Shown one piece after another: positions 1-8,118 of a stretch of DNA of 64,000 bases. Below the pieces are notes generated by a model. The model saw nothing but the letters and a program-made list of their open reading frames with translations, had not been told where the DNA came from and made no database searches. This DNA comes from WHSW01 sp963749365 (GTDB taxonomy: Bacteria > Actinomycetota > Thermoleophilia > Solirubrobacterales > 70-9). Every line of letters begins with the position of its first letter. Positions within the stretch are counted from its first letter, which is position 1. The translations under genes and the position numbers were made by a program. The stretch lies in assembly GCA_963749365.1 (NCBI GenBank), contig CAVVME010000003.1, positions 1,116,001 to 1,180,000 on the forward strand, read 5' to 3'.

Positions 1-125
1 TCTCCTACGTACGGGGCGCGCGGGCACGCGATCGGCGCCGAGCGAGACGCTAGTACGCGCGGATGGCTGCAGTCAGGGCTGCAACGCCGCCGCAGCCGAT
101 TCCGCAAACCGCATAGCCAGGCGGC

Positions 126-422
126 TTAGTAGCCCAAAGCGAACTTCGCGTCCTCGGTCATCATCTCCGGGGACCAGGGTGGGTCGAAGACCATCCTCGG
201 ATGGACCTGCCCGACGCCCTCGAGATCGCCGACGAACTCGCGCATCTGCTCGGACACCTGCGGCCCGATCGGGCAGGCGGGGGTGGTGAGGGTGAAGGTG
301 ACGAACACCTCCGGCCCCTCGATCTCGACCTCGTAGACGAGCCCGAGGGAGACGAAGTCGAGTCCCAGCTCGGGATCGATCACCTCCTCGAGCGCCTCGT
401 AGACATCCTCCTCGGTGGCCAT
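126..422 (-). CDS. MIP18/DUF59 family Fe-S assembly factor
   Basis: A 98-residue protein of the MIP18 (DUF59, SufT/PaaD-like) family, small cytosolic factors that help assemble or deliver iron-sulfur clusters. The family hallmarks are visible: an N-terminal EEVIDPELGLDFVSLGLVY stretch, the TTPACPIG segment with the conserved cysteine around residue 49, and a C-terminal DPPWSPEMM motif. The reading frame stays open further upstream, but the ATG at 422 starts exactly where family similarity begins, so I chose it. The gene is divergent from the fxsA-like gene with only about 40 bases between the two starts. No suf genes are in view, so the client proteins are unknown. Confidence 0.88.
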   Translation of the reverse strand: MATEEDVYEALEEVIDPELGLDFVSLGLVYEVEIEGPEVFVTFTLTTPACPIGPQVSEQMREFVGDLEGVGQVHPRMVFDPPWSPEMMTEDAKFALGY

Positions 423-461
423 GGGCCAATCGTAGTGGACGGGGTTTCGTAGCCTTTGGCC

Positions 462-965
462 ATGGCCGTGGTCCTGCTCTTCCTCTTCCTCGCCCTGCCG
501 ATCGCCGAGATCTACGTGATCATCCAGGTCGGCGGCGCGATCGGGATCTGGCCGACGCTGGCGCTGCTGATCATCGACGGGTTCGTCGGCGCTGCGCTGG
601 CGCGCTCGCAGGGCCGCGCCGCTTGGGAGCGGTTCAACCGGGCCCTGACCGCCGGCCGGATCCCCGCGCGAGAGACCTTCGACGGGGCGATGATCATCCT
701 CGGTGGTGCCCTGCTGCTGACCCCGGGCTTCATCACCGATCTGGTCGGCTTCGCGCTCCTGATCCCGCCCACCCGCGACGTCGTCCGCGCGGTGCTGACC
801 CGGCTCGCCGGGCGGCGGATCGGGATCGCCTGGCGGGTGGCAGGGCCTGTACGAGGCGCCGCCCGGCGCCGGCCCTCTCACGAGCCCGGTTACGACTACG
901 AGGGCAGCGCACGCGAGGTCACCGACCCGGCCGCCGAGCTGCCGCCCGCCGAGCGCGATGGCTGA
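462..965 (+). CDS. fxsA: FxsA family membrane protein
   Basis: A 167-residue inner-membrane protein of the FxsA family, whose Escherichia coli member relieves phage T7 exclusion by the F plasmid when overproduced; its normal role is unclear. The N-terminal half holds hydrophobic segments (about residues 1-50), the conserved ALARSQGRAAWERF loop, and the signature GGALLLTPGFITDLVGFALLIPP near residues 86-109. The C-terminus is a hydrophilic tail. The start is ATG 462; a TTG at 456 is also in frame. The stop overlaps the start of the next gene by 8 bases, suggesting coupled translation. Confidence 0.85.
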   Translation: MAVVLLFLFLALPIAEIYVIIQVGGAIGIWPTLALLIIDGFVGAALARSQGRAAWERFNRALTAGRIPARETFDGAMIILGGALLLTPGFITDLVGFALLIPPTRDVVRAVLTRLAGRRIGIAWRVAGPVRGAARRRPSHEPGYDYEGSAREVTDPAAELPPAERDG

Positions 966-1479
966 GGCGGTCGCGGTCGAGTTCACCGACCCCGCCGGCG
1001 ATCCACTGCGGGTCGAGTGGCGCGCCGACCTGCTCGCGGCGCTCGATCCGGCGAGCCCGCCCGAGACGCCGCTCTGGAAGCTGGCCGGCGAGCTCGACTG
1101 GGACGAGATCGAGACGCTGCGGGTGCTCTCGGGACGGCTCGCCGACGGGCGCCTGATCGCGATCGCCGCGCTGCGCCCCGCCGGCGCGGACGGCCACGGC
1201 GACGAGCTGCGCCGCGGAATGATCGGGCCCCCGGGCGAGCTCGAGGCGCTCGCCGAGTCGCTGCTCTCGACCGAGCACGGTGCGGACGAGCTGCCGCGGC
1301 GGATCGGGCTCGAGCTCTACCACGATCCGGACGGATTGCCGCTTCGGATCGCCGGCGAGGTGACGGCGAGCACGACGGAGGAGCGGGCGCACCTGCGACG
1401 GGTCTCGACCGTGCTCGCCCTGCGGGCCTCGGGGGAGAGCGGGACCGCGGTCCTCGACCTGCTCGGCCGGGGGTCGTGA
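958..1479 (+). CDS. Hypothetical protein
   Basis: A 173-residue soluble, acidic protein that I do not recognise. It has no signal peptide, membrane segment or obvious catalytic motif. Its ATG lies inside the end of the fxsA-like gene (8-base overlap), and its TGA overlaps the GTG of the HAD gene by 4 bases, so it is the middle gene of a tightly coupled three-gene unit. The codon usage matches its neighbours. It is likely a real lineage-specific protein; no function can be assigned from the sequence. Confidence 0.7.
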   Translation: MAEAVAVEFTDPAGDPLRVEWRADLLAALDPASPPETPLWKLAGELDWDEIETLRVLSGRLADGRLIAIAALRPAGADGHGDELRRGMIGPPGELEALAESLLSTEHGADELPRRIGLELYHDPDGLPLRIAGEVTASTTEERAHLRRVSTVLALRASGESGTAVLDLLGRGS

Positions 1480-2111
1480 TCGAAGCGGTGATCTCGGACT
1501 TCGGCGGCGTGCTGACGACGCCGCTGATGCGCTCCTTCGCCGCCTTTCAGGACCGGACCGGGATCTCCGGCGAGGCGCTCGGGGCGGCGATGGCAACGAT
1601 CACTGAGCGCGACGGAGCCCATCCCCTGTTCGAGCTCGAGACCGGGAGGATGAGCGAGGCGGAGTTCCTCGACCGGATCCGGACCGAGCTCGAGCTCGTA
1701 CTCGGTCGGCCGCCCGAGATGCACGCCTTCAAGGAAATCTACTTCGAGGCCCTGGAGCCGAACCAGCCGATGATCGAGCTGATGCGTGACCTGCGCTCGC
1801 GCGGGCACCGAATGGCGCTGCTGACCAACAACGTGCGCGAGTGGGAGCCGCTGTGGCGCTCGATGCTGCCGGTCGACGAGATCTTCGAGCTCGTCGTCGA
1901 CTCGGCCTTCGTCGGGATGCGAAAGCCCGATCCGCCGATCTACGAGCTCACCGTGGAGCGGCTCGGAAACGGGATCGGCGCCGCCGAGTGCCTGTTCGTC
2001 GACGACGTGCTCGTCAACGTCGAGACGGCGCGCGAGCTCGGGATGACCGCGGTCCACTTCCTCGACAACGAGCAGGCGATCGCCGAGATCGAGGCGGCGC
2101 TCGGCGCCTGA
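1476..2111 (+). CDS. HAD-family hydrolase (subfamily IA)
   Basis: A 211-residue haloacid dehalogenase-like hydrolase. Motif I is DFGGVL (residues 8-13), motif II the Thr of LLTNN, motif III the Lys of RKPDP, and motif IV the acidic pair in FVDDV. The second aspartate usual in motif I (DxD) is a glycine, as in the DFGGVL subgroup related to the soluble epoxide hydrolase N-terminal domain and ACAD10-type proteins, so phosphatase activity cannot be assumed. It begins at GTG 1476, overlapping the upstream stop by 4 bases. The substrate is unknown. Confidence 0.85.
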   Translation: MIEAVISDFGGVLTTPLMRSFAAFQDRTGISGEALGAAMATITERDGAHPLFELETGRMSEAEFLDRIRTELELVLGRPPEMHAFKEIYFEALEPNQPMIELMRDLRSRGHRMALLTNNVREWEPLWRSMLPVDEIFELVVDSAFVGMRKPDPPIYELTVERLGNGIGAAECLFVDDVLVNVETARELGMTAVHFLDNEQAIAEIEAALGA

Positions 2112-2160
2112 CGGACACGCACCCGGCGAGCGGCGCGCCGGCTGGGTACCGTCGCGGGAC

Positions 2161-3567
2161 GTGAGCGTCGATTTCGAGGTCGCGATCGTCGGGGCAGGGG
2201 ACGTCGGCGCCGCGATCGCGCGCGAGCTGGCGCGGTTCGAGCTCCGGGTCGCCCTGATCGACACGGGCGACGTCGGGGCGGGGACGAGCAAGGCGAACAC
2301 CGCGATCCTGCATACGGGCTTCGACGCGAAGCCCGGAACCCGGGAGGCCGCGCTGGTCGCCCGCGGCCACGCGTTGCTGCTCGACTACGCCGATCAGGTG
2401 GGCATCCCGATCGAGCGCACCGGAGCGCTCCTGGTCGCCTGGGACGACGAGCAGCTCGCCCGCCTGCCCGCGATCGCGGACAACGCCCGTGCCTGCGGCT
2501 ATCGGCGGATGCGCGAGGTGTCGGCGGACGAGCTCTATCGGCGCGAACCCGATCTCGGACCGGGCGCAGTAGGGGCGCTCGAGGTGCCCGACGAGTACGT
2601 GATCTGCCCCTGGACACCACCGCTCGCGTACGCCACGCAGGCGGTGCTCGCCGGCGTCGAGCTGCGCCGCCACGAACAGGTCACCGATCTCACCCGCCTC
2701 GCCTCACACTGGCTGGTCGCGACCTCGCGCGGGACGTTGACCGCCGAGTGGGTGATCAATGCCGCCGGCCTGCGATCTGACGAGGTCCATCGGATGGCGG
2801 GGCTGCAAGGCTTCACCGTGCGTCCGCGGCGCGGCGAGCTGATCGTCTTCGACAAGCTCAGCCGGGCCCTGGTGTCCCATGTGCTGCTTCCGGTCCCGAC
2901 CGAGAAGACGAAGGGGGTGCTGGTCGCGCCGACGGTGTTCGGGAACGTGATGCTCGGACCGACCGCCGATGACGTTGAACGCAAGGACGACACGGGGTCG
3001 ACCGCCGACGGAATCGCCCGCCTGCGGGCGGCCGCGGAGCGCCTGATGCCCCGGCTTCTCGATTACGAGGTGACGGCTGTCTACGCGGGCCTGCGCGCCG
3101 CCACCGAGCACGTCGACTACCAGCTTGAGATCGACCGCGAGCTCGCCTACGCCTGCGCCGGCGGCATCCGCTCGACCGGACTCAGCTCCTCGATGGCGAT
3201 CGCCGAGTGGGTCCGCGACGGCCTCGATCGGGCGGGCCTCGCCCTGCGCGAGCGCGACATGGGCCTGCCGGAGATCCGGATGCCGAACCTCGGCGAGGCG
3301 TTCCCGCGCCGATATCAGGACGGCGAGCGGATCACCGCCGACCCAGCGTACGGGGAGATTGTCTGCTTCTGCGAGCGGGTCACGCGCGGCGAGATCCGCG
3401 ACGCCGCAACCAGCCCCGTTCCGCCGCTCGACCTGGACGGGCTGCGGCGGCGGACCCGGGTGCTGATGGGCCGCTGCCAGGGTTTCTTCTGCGGTGCGGA
3501 GGTGGCGCGGGAGATGGCGGTCCAGACAGGACGACAGCCGGGCGAGCTGTGGGAGCGAGCGCCGTGA
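2161..3567 (+). CDS. GlpA-like FAD dehydrogenase with BFD-type [2Fe-2S] domain
   Basis: A 468-residue FAD enzyme of the glycerol-3-phosphate dehydrogenase/DAO fold. The dinucleotide-binding motif GAGDVG is at residues 11-16. A C-terminal BFD-like domain carries four cysteines at 402, 404, 439 and 444 (C-x-C-x34-C-x4-C), the arrangement that binds a [2Fe-2S] cluster in GlpA-type and opine/HcnC-type enzymes. It would oxidise an sn-glycerol-3-phosphate-like or related hydroxy or amino substrate. The start is GTG 2161. Its stop overlaps the next FAD gene by 4 bases, matching known pairs of GlpA with a second FAD oxidoreductase. A glycerol kinase-like gene lies about 10 kb downstream, which favours a glycerol role, but the substrate is inferred. 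Confidence 0.78.
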   Translation: MSVDFEVAIVGAGDVGAAIARELARFELRVALIDTGDVGAGTSKANTAILHTGFDAKPGTREAALVARGHALLLDYADQVGIPIERTGALLVAWDDEQLARLPAIADNARACGYRRMREVSADELYRREPDLGPGAVGALEVPDEYVICPWTPPLAYATQAVLAGVELRRHEQVTDLTRLASHWLVATSRGTLTAEWVINAAGLRSDEVHRMAGLQGFTVRPRRGELIVFDKLSRALVSHVLLPVPTEKTKGVLVAPTVFGNVMLGPTADDVERKDDTGSTADGIARLRAAAERLMPRLLDYEVTAVYAGLRAATEHVDYQLEIDRELAYACAGGIRSTGLSSSMAIAEWVRDGLDRAGLALRERDMGLPEIRMPNLGEAFPRRYQDGERITADPAYGEIVCFCERVTRGEIRDAATSPVPPLDLDGLRRRTRVLMGRCQGFFCGAEVAREMAVQTGRQPGELWERAP

Positions 3568-4808
3568 GCACCGAATCGGCCGAGGTCGTGATAGTCGGAG
3601 CGGGCCCCTCCGGCCTCGCCGCGGCCACCGAGCTGCGGCGTGCGGGAGCCGGCTCGGTCGTCGTCATCGACCGCGAGCACACGGCCGGCGGCATCCCTCG
3701 GCACGCCCAGCACGCCGGCTTCGGGCTGCGTGACCTGCATCGGCCGATGTCCGGGCCCCGGTACGCGGCGCGCTGGACCGAGATCGCGACCGCCGCCGGC
3801 GCCGAGCTGCGCCTTGGAACCCAGGCGACCGGCTGGACGCGCGACGGCGCGTTGGAGCTGACCGGGGCGGCTGGGCGGAGCGCGATCCACACCGAAGCGG
3901 TCGTGCTGGCGACGGGCTGTCGGGAGCGGCCACGGTCGGCGCGCCTGGTCGCCGGTTCGCGCCCGCAGGGGGTGATGACGACCGGGATGCTCCAGCAGCT
4001 CGTCTATCTGGCCCGCGAGCGGGTCGGGTCGCGGGCGGTCGTGGTCGGCGCCGAGCACGTCTCGTTCTCCGCTCTGCTCACCCTCGAGCATGGTGGTGCC
4101 CGGACCGTCGCGATGACGACCGAGCTGCCGCGCCATCAGTCGTTCGCCCTCTTCCGGGCCGGGGCGGCCGCGCGCTTCCGCGTTCCCTTGCTGACCCGGA
4201 CCGCCGTGACCGCGATCCACGGCGGTGCGCGCGTCGAGGCGGTTGAGCTGACCGAGCTCGCCACCGGGCAGGTGAGACGGATCGACTGCGACACGGTGGT
4301 GTTCACGGCCGACTGGATCCCCGACCACGAGCTCGCGGTGCTCGCGGGCGCCGAGCTCGATCCGGGAACCCGTGGGCCGGTGGTCGACTCGCGCCTGCGG
4401 ACGACGCGGCCGGGGCTGTTCGCGTGCGGGAACCTGCTGCACGGCGCCGAGACCGCCGACGTCGCCGCGCTCGGTGGCCGTCACGTCGCCGCGGGTGTGC
4501 TCGACCGGCTCGGCGGGGGCGCGTGGCCGAAGCGGATCAGGATCTCCTGCGAGGAGCCGCTGCGGTGGATCGCCCCGAGCGCGATCAGCGAGCTCGAGGG
4601 CCCGGCTTCGATCCCCGCTCGAGGGCGCTACCTGCTGCGGGCGCGGGAGGAGATTCGCCGGGCCCGGATCGAGCTCAGCCAGGACGGCCGGGTGCTCGCG
4701 CGCCGACGCGTCGCGCGCATCGTGCCGGGGCGCTCGACCGCGCTCGGGACCGCGTGGGTGAAACGGGTCGACCTGCGGGGCGGCCCGGTGGTGGCCCGCG
4801 TCGCCTGA
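3564..4808 (+). CDS. FAD/NAD(P)-dependent oxidoreductase, partner of GlpA-like protein
   Basis: A 414-residue pyridine nucleotide-disulfide-type oxidoreductase. It has an N-terminal FAD motif VIVGAGPSGLAAATEL (about residues 8-23), a second Rossmann segment AVVVGAEHVSFSALL, and the ATG-like motif FACGNLLHGAETAD before a C-terminal domain of about 90 residues. No redox-active CxxC pair is present. It starts at GTG 3564 inside the end of the GlpA-like gene. Proteins of this kind accompany BFD-containing GlpA-like dehydrogenases in other bacteria and probably pass electrons onward from them. It could equally be an HcnB- or opine-oxidase-like subunit; the substrate is not fixed by the sequence. 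Confidence 0.75.
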   Translation: MSTESAEVVIVGAGPSGLAAATELRRAGAGSVVVIDREHTAGGIPRHAQHAGFGLRDLHRPMSGPRYAARWTEIATAAGAELRLGTQATGWTRDGALELTGAAGRSAIHTEAVVLATGCRERPRSARLVAGSRPQGVMTTGMLQQLVYLARERVGSRAVVVGAEHVSFSALLTLEHGGARTVAMTTELPRHQSFALFRAGAAARFRVPLLTRTAVTAIHGGARVEAVELTELATGQVRRIDCDTVVFTADWIPDHELAVLAGAELDPGTRGPVVDSRLRTTRPGLFACGNLLHGAETADVAALGGRHVAAGVLDRLGGGAWPKRIRISCEEPLRWIAPSAISELEGPASIPARGRYLLRAREEIRRARIELSQDGRVLARRRVARIVPGRSTALGTAWVKRVDLRGGPVVARVA

Positions 4809-4853
4809 GCGGACGCCTTCGCCACCCGCGCCAGGCGGCGTTACCTTAGGCGG

Positions 4854-5561
4854 GTGGCAAAGCGCGACGCCGCGACCGAGGCGGTGTTCAAGCCGGTCCG
4901 GCCTCCGACCACGTTCGAGGAAACCGTCGAGCGGCTCGGCACGGCGATCCGCACCGGCCTGCTCGCGCCGGGCACGAAGCTGCCGCCGGAGCGCAAGCTC
5001 GCCGGGGAGTTGCGGATCTCGCGATCGACGCTGCGCCAGGCCTTGACCACCTTGGTCCAGACCGGTCACCTGAACTCGGTCCGCGGGCGCACCGGCGGGA
5101 CCTTCGTCGCCGCGAGCCCGCCCCTGCACGAACGTGACGAGGAGCCGCTTGGCCGCGACGCCTGGGCGATCCTCGATCGCCGGGTCGCGATCGAGGTCGG
5201 CGCGACGATCCTCGCCGCCGAGCGCTCCGAGTCCCCCGACCTCGCGGCGCTCGAGTCGGGGGTCGAGCGGATGGCGAGCGCGCCCGACTTCGAGCAGTAC
5301 CGGCGCGCCGACATCCGCTTCCACATCGGCGTCGCCGAGGCCGCCCGCTCGCCGCAGCTGGTCACCGAGATGACCGAGGTCCAGAGCCAGGTGAGCGACC
5401 TGATCGCGCTCATCCCCCATCCCGAGCAGGTGCTCACCTTCTCCAACGAGCAGCACCGCGAGCTGGTCGTGCTGCTGGCAGCAGGCGACTCGGACGCGGC
5501 GGCCTCGCTGATGCGCCAGCACATCCGCGGCACCGAGCACATCCTCAGGGGCCTGATCTAG
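4854..5561 (+). CDS. GntR/FadR-family transcriptional regulator
   Basis: A 235-residue repressor-type protein. Residues about 20-85 form the GntR winged helix (PGTKLPPERKLAGELRISRS, then TLRQAL and the GRTGGTFV wing), followed by a helical FCD domain typical of the FadR subgroup, with metal- or ligand-binding residues in RADIRFHIGVAEAA and the final QQHIRGTEHI-like helix. The start is GTG 4854. It follows the GlpA-like/FAD pair by 45 bases and precedes the CBS protein by 13. A regulator of this class is a candidate to bind the TGGT/ACCA palindrome upstream of the glutamine synthetase-like gene at 14,787; that link is inference. Confidence 0.85.
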   Translation: MAKRDAATEAVFKPVRPPTTFEETVERLGTAIRTGLLAPGTKLPPERKLAGELRISRSTLRQALTTLVQTGHLNSVRGRTGGTFVAASPPLHERDEEPLGRDAWAILDRRVAIEVGATILAAERSESPDLAALESGVERMASAPDFEQYRRADIRFHIGVAEAARSPQLVTEMTEVQSQVSDLIALIPHPEQVLTFSNEQHRELVVLLAAGDSDAAASLMRQHIRGTEHILRGLI

Positions 5562-5574
5562 GGGGCTGCGGCCG

Positions 5575-7413
5575 ATGCACGAGATCGCCGAATTTCTCAG
5601 CGCTCACGACCCCTTCGCCGCGCTCGGCCCCGAGGACCTGAAGCGGTTGGCCGAGAACGTCGAGATCGAGTTCTTCGACGCGGGCAAGACGATCTTCCGC
5701 CAGGGCGAGGGGCCGCCCGACGCGATGTGGGTGGTCCGAACCGGCGCGGTCGAGCTGCGTGACGACGGGCGCTTGCTCGACCTGCTCGGCGAGGGTGAGC
5801 CCTTCGGCCACCCCTGGATGCTGTCGGGGCTGCCGACCGGCTGGGAGGCGCGCGCCCGGGAAGGATCGCTGTGCTACCGGCTCGCGGCGGAGGACGTGAT
5901 CCCGCTGCTCTCGGAGCCGGCAAGCCTGCGGTCGGTGGCCAGGTCGCTGATGGACCGGCCGCTGCCGGGCGGCCCGCCGACCGCGCGAGCCGCGATCGTC
6001 GACGCCGGCCAAGCGCCGGCGCGGAGCCTGGTCCGGGAGCGGGCGGTGCTCTGCGAGCCGGACCTCACCCTGCGCGAGGCGGCGGCCCGGATGGAGAGCG
6101 AGGAGGAGGTGGGCTCGATCCTGGTCGACCTCGGCGACGGCGAGCTCGGGATCGTCACCGATCGCGACCTGCGCTCGCGGGCGATCGCCGCCGGGTTGCC
6201 GCTCGACACTCCGATCAGCGAGGTGATGACCACGCCGGTGATCACCGCGGAAGCGGAGCAGCCGGTTGCCGAGCTGATGGTGACGATGCTCGACAACGGC
6301 GTCCAACACATCCCGGTGATCTCGGCTCGCCGGGAGCTGCTCGGCGTGATCAGTCACATGGACCTACTCGCGGCTGAGACGCGGACCCCGTTCATGCTCC
6401 GGCGGGCAATCGATGACGCGAGCAGCTTCGACGCATTGCGCCGTCCTGCCCGCGAGCTCGAGTCGGCGGTGATCGGGATGCTCGAGGCCGGCGCGGGGCC
6501 GGCGAGCATCAGCTCGATCGTCTCGATCGTCGTCGACGCGCTGGTCCGGCGGACGATCGAGCTCACGATGGCCGAGTACGGCGATCTCCCTGCCGAGCTC
6601 GGCTGGCTGTCCCTGGGCAGCTTCGGCCGTCGCGAGGCGGTCCCGTCGTCCGATCTCGATTCGGGGATGGTCTGGTCCGCCGGGTCCGCCAACCCCGCTC
6701 CCTACATGCACCGACTCGCCAATCGGGTCGTGACCGAGCTCGACGCGATGGGGTGGCGCCACGACGCCCACGGGGTCGACGCGACCGGCGCGATGTCGGC
6801 GAGCTCGATCGCCGACTGGCGCGCAGCGGTCGAGAGCTGGCTGGCCGAGCCGGCTTCCCAGCCGAAGCTGGTCGCGATCTCGATCGTGCTCGACGCCCGA
6901 ACGATCTATGGACCCGCGCGCGACCTCGACGTGCCCTCGCTGCTGCGCGGCGCACACCTGCGTCCCGGGTTGCTGCGGCTGCTGCTGCGGATGGCGCTGG
7001 CGAGCAAGCCGCCGACCGGCTTCCTGCGCGACATCGTCGTCGAGCACTCCGGCGAGCACGCGGGACGTTTCGACATCAAGCGAGGCGGCCTGCTGCCGAT
7101 CGTCAACGTCGCCCGCTACGCGGGCCTCGCCGCCGGGGCGACGACGACCTCGACGGTCGAGCGGCTGCGAGCGGCGGCCGAGACTGGGACCCTGGCGACG
7201 GCGGACGCAGCGACGCTCGAGGAGGCCTTCGAACTGTTCTGCGAGCTGCGGCTCGAGCACCAGGCCGGTCAGCTGAAGGCTGGGCAGCGGCCCGACGACC
7301 TGATCGACCCGACGACCCTGAACAAGCTCACCCGCCACTACCTGCGCGATGCCTTCCGGGCCGTCGCGTCGGTGCAGAGATCGCTCCACACCAAGCTCGC
7401 GTGGAGCAGCTGA
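5575..7413 (+). CDS. Cyclic-nucleotide-binding/CBS/DUF294 nucleotidyltransferase protein
   Basis: A 612-residue four-part signalling protein. Residues about 8-125 form a cNMP-binding-like beta barrel (FFDAGKTIFRQGE). Residues about 145-265 hold two CBS domains that usually bind adenosine nucleotides (GIVTDRDLRSRAI; GVISHMDLLA). Residues about 340-375 have the nucleotidyltransferase signature LGSFGRREAVPSSDLD of DUF294, and the rest is the DUF294 C-terminal domain. Proteins of this architecture are usually encoded next to a DnaQ-like exonuclease, as here: the exonuclease start lies 13 bases inside this gene. The target of the transferase is unknown. Confidence 0.87.
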   Translation: MHEIAEFLSAHDPFAALGPEDLKRLAENVEIEFFDAGKTIFRQGEGPPDAMWVVRTGAVELRDDGRLLDLLGEGEPFGHPWMLSGLPTGWEARAREGSLCYRLAAEDVIPLLSEPASLRSVARSLMDRPLPGGPPTARAAIVDAGQAPARSLVRERAVLCEPDLTLREAAARMESEEEVGSILVDLGDGELGIVTDRDLRSRAIAAGLPLDTPISEVMTTPVITAEAEQPVAELMVTMLDNGVQHIPVISARRELLGVISHMDLLAAETRTPFMLRRAIDDASSFDALRRPARELESAVIGMLEAGAGPASISSIVSIVVDALVRRTIELTMAEYGDLPAELGWLSLGSFGRREAVPSSDLDSGMVWSAGSANPAPYMHRLANRVVTELDAMGWRHDAHGVDATGAMSASSIADWRAAVESWLAEPASQPKLVAISIVLDARTIYGPARDLDVPSLLRGAHLRPGLLRLLLRMALASKPPTGFLRDIVVEHSGEHAGRFDIKRGGLLPIVNVARYAGLAAGATTTSTVERLRAAAETGTLATADAATLEEAFELFCELRLEHQAGQLKAGQRPDDLIDPTTLNKLTRHYLRDAFRAVASVQRSLHTKLAWSS

Positions 7414-8118
7414 GCGACGCGCACGAGGTCGGCGATCGCTCGCCGGTCGAGGCGTACCTGCGGACGCCGATGCCCGAACCCGCCACCCCCTGGCGGCAGG
7501 CCGGTCTCTGCGTGCTCGACCTCGAGACGACGGGCCTCGAGTCGCCCGCCGACGAGATCATCGCCTTCGCGACGATTCCGATCGACGGAGGTCGGGCCCG
7601 GGTCCGGGGCACGCGCAGCCGCCTCGTGCGCCCGCGCCGGATGCCCGGGCCGGATTCGATCCGCATCCACGGCCTGCGCAGCGAGGATCTCGTCGGCGCA
7701 CCGGCCCTGAGCGAGGTCCTCGACGAGCTGCTGCTCCCGCTCGCCGGCAGGGCCCTGGTCGCCCACGTCGCCTCGCTCGAGGAGCGGTTCCTTCGCGGAG
7801 CCATGCTGCCCGCCGGGATCAGCTTTCGCAACCCGGTGATCGACACCCATGCGCTCGCCGCCGAGCTCTATTCGCGAGCAGCGATCACCAGGTCCACATG
7901 CGATCCGGCTCGCGAGCTTGGCGCGCGAGCTCGGCCTTCCGGTCCATCGCCCCCACGACGCCGCCGGCGACGCGCTGACGACGGCCCAGGTGTTCCTGGC
8001 GCTGGCGACCCGGCTCGACGCGATCGAGCCGCAGACGATCGGCTCGCTGGGCGCACTGAGCCATCGCGCCGATCCCTGGCCGACGTTGCGTCGGGCGTTG
8101 CGTCGCCTGCGCGGCTAA
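7401..8118 (+). CDS. DnaQ-like 3'-5' exonuclease (one frameshift)
   Basis: About 238 residues of a DEDDh exonuclease, similar to the polymerase III epsilon proofreading fold. Exo I is LDLETTGL, the middle segment has HGLRSEDL and ALVAHVASLEERFL, and Exo III is PHDAAGDALTTAQ with the catalytic His and Asp. The frame changes between about 7890 and 7902: VIDTHALAAELYSRAAITRS is in one frame and IRLASLARELGLPVH in the next. A one- or two-base error explains this. It starts at GTG 7401 inside the CBS/DUF294 gene and converges with the dehydrogenase-like gene. It is the first gene in the frameshift-rich patch. Confidence 0.78.

Noticed and set aside
1..125. Small open frames at the left edge
   Set aside because: The longest begins at ATG 63 and gives 17 residues with no ribosome site or recognisable sequence.
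3315..5540. Very long open frame on the minus strand opposite the FAD oxidoreductase and GntR genes
   Set aside because: Composed of Arg/Gly/Pro/His-rich shadow sequence typical of antisense frames in GC-rich DNA; the plus-strand proteins have clear domains.
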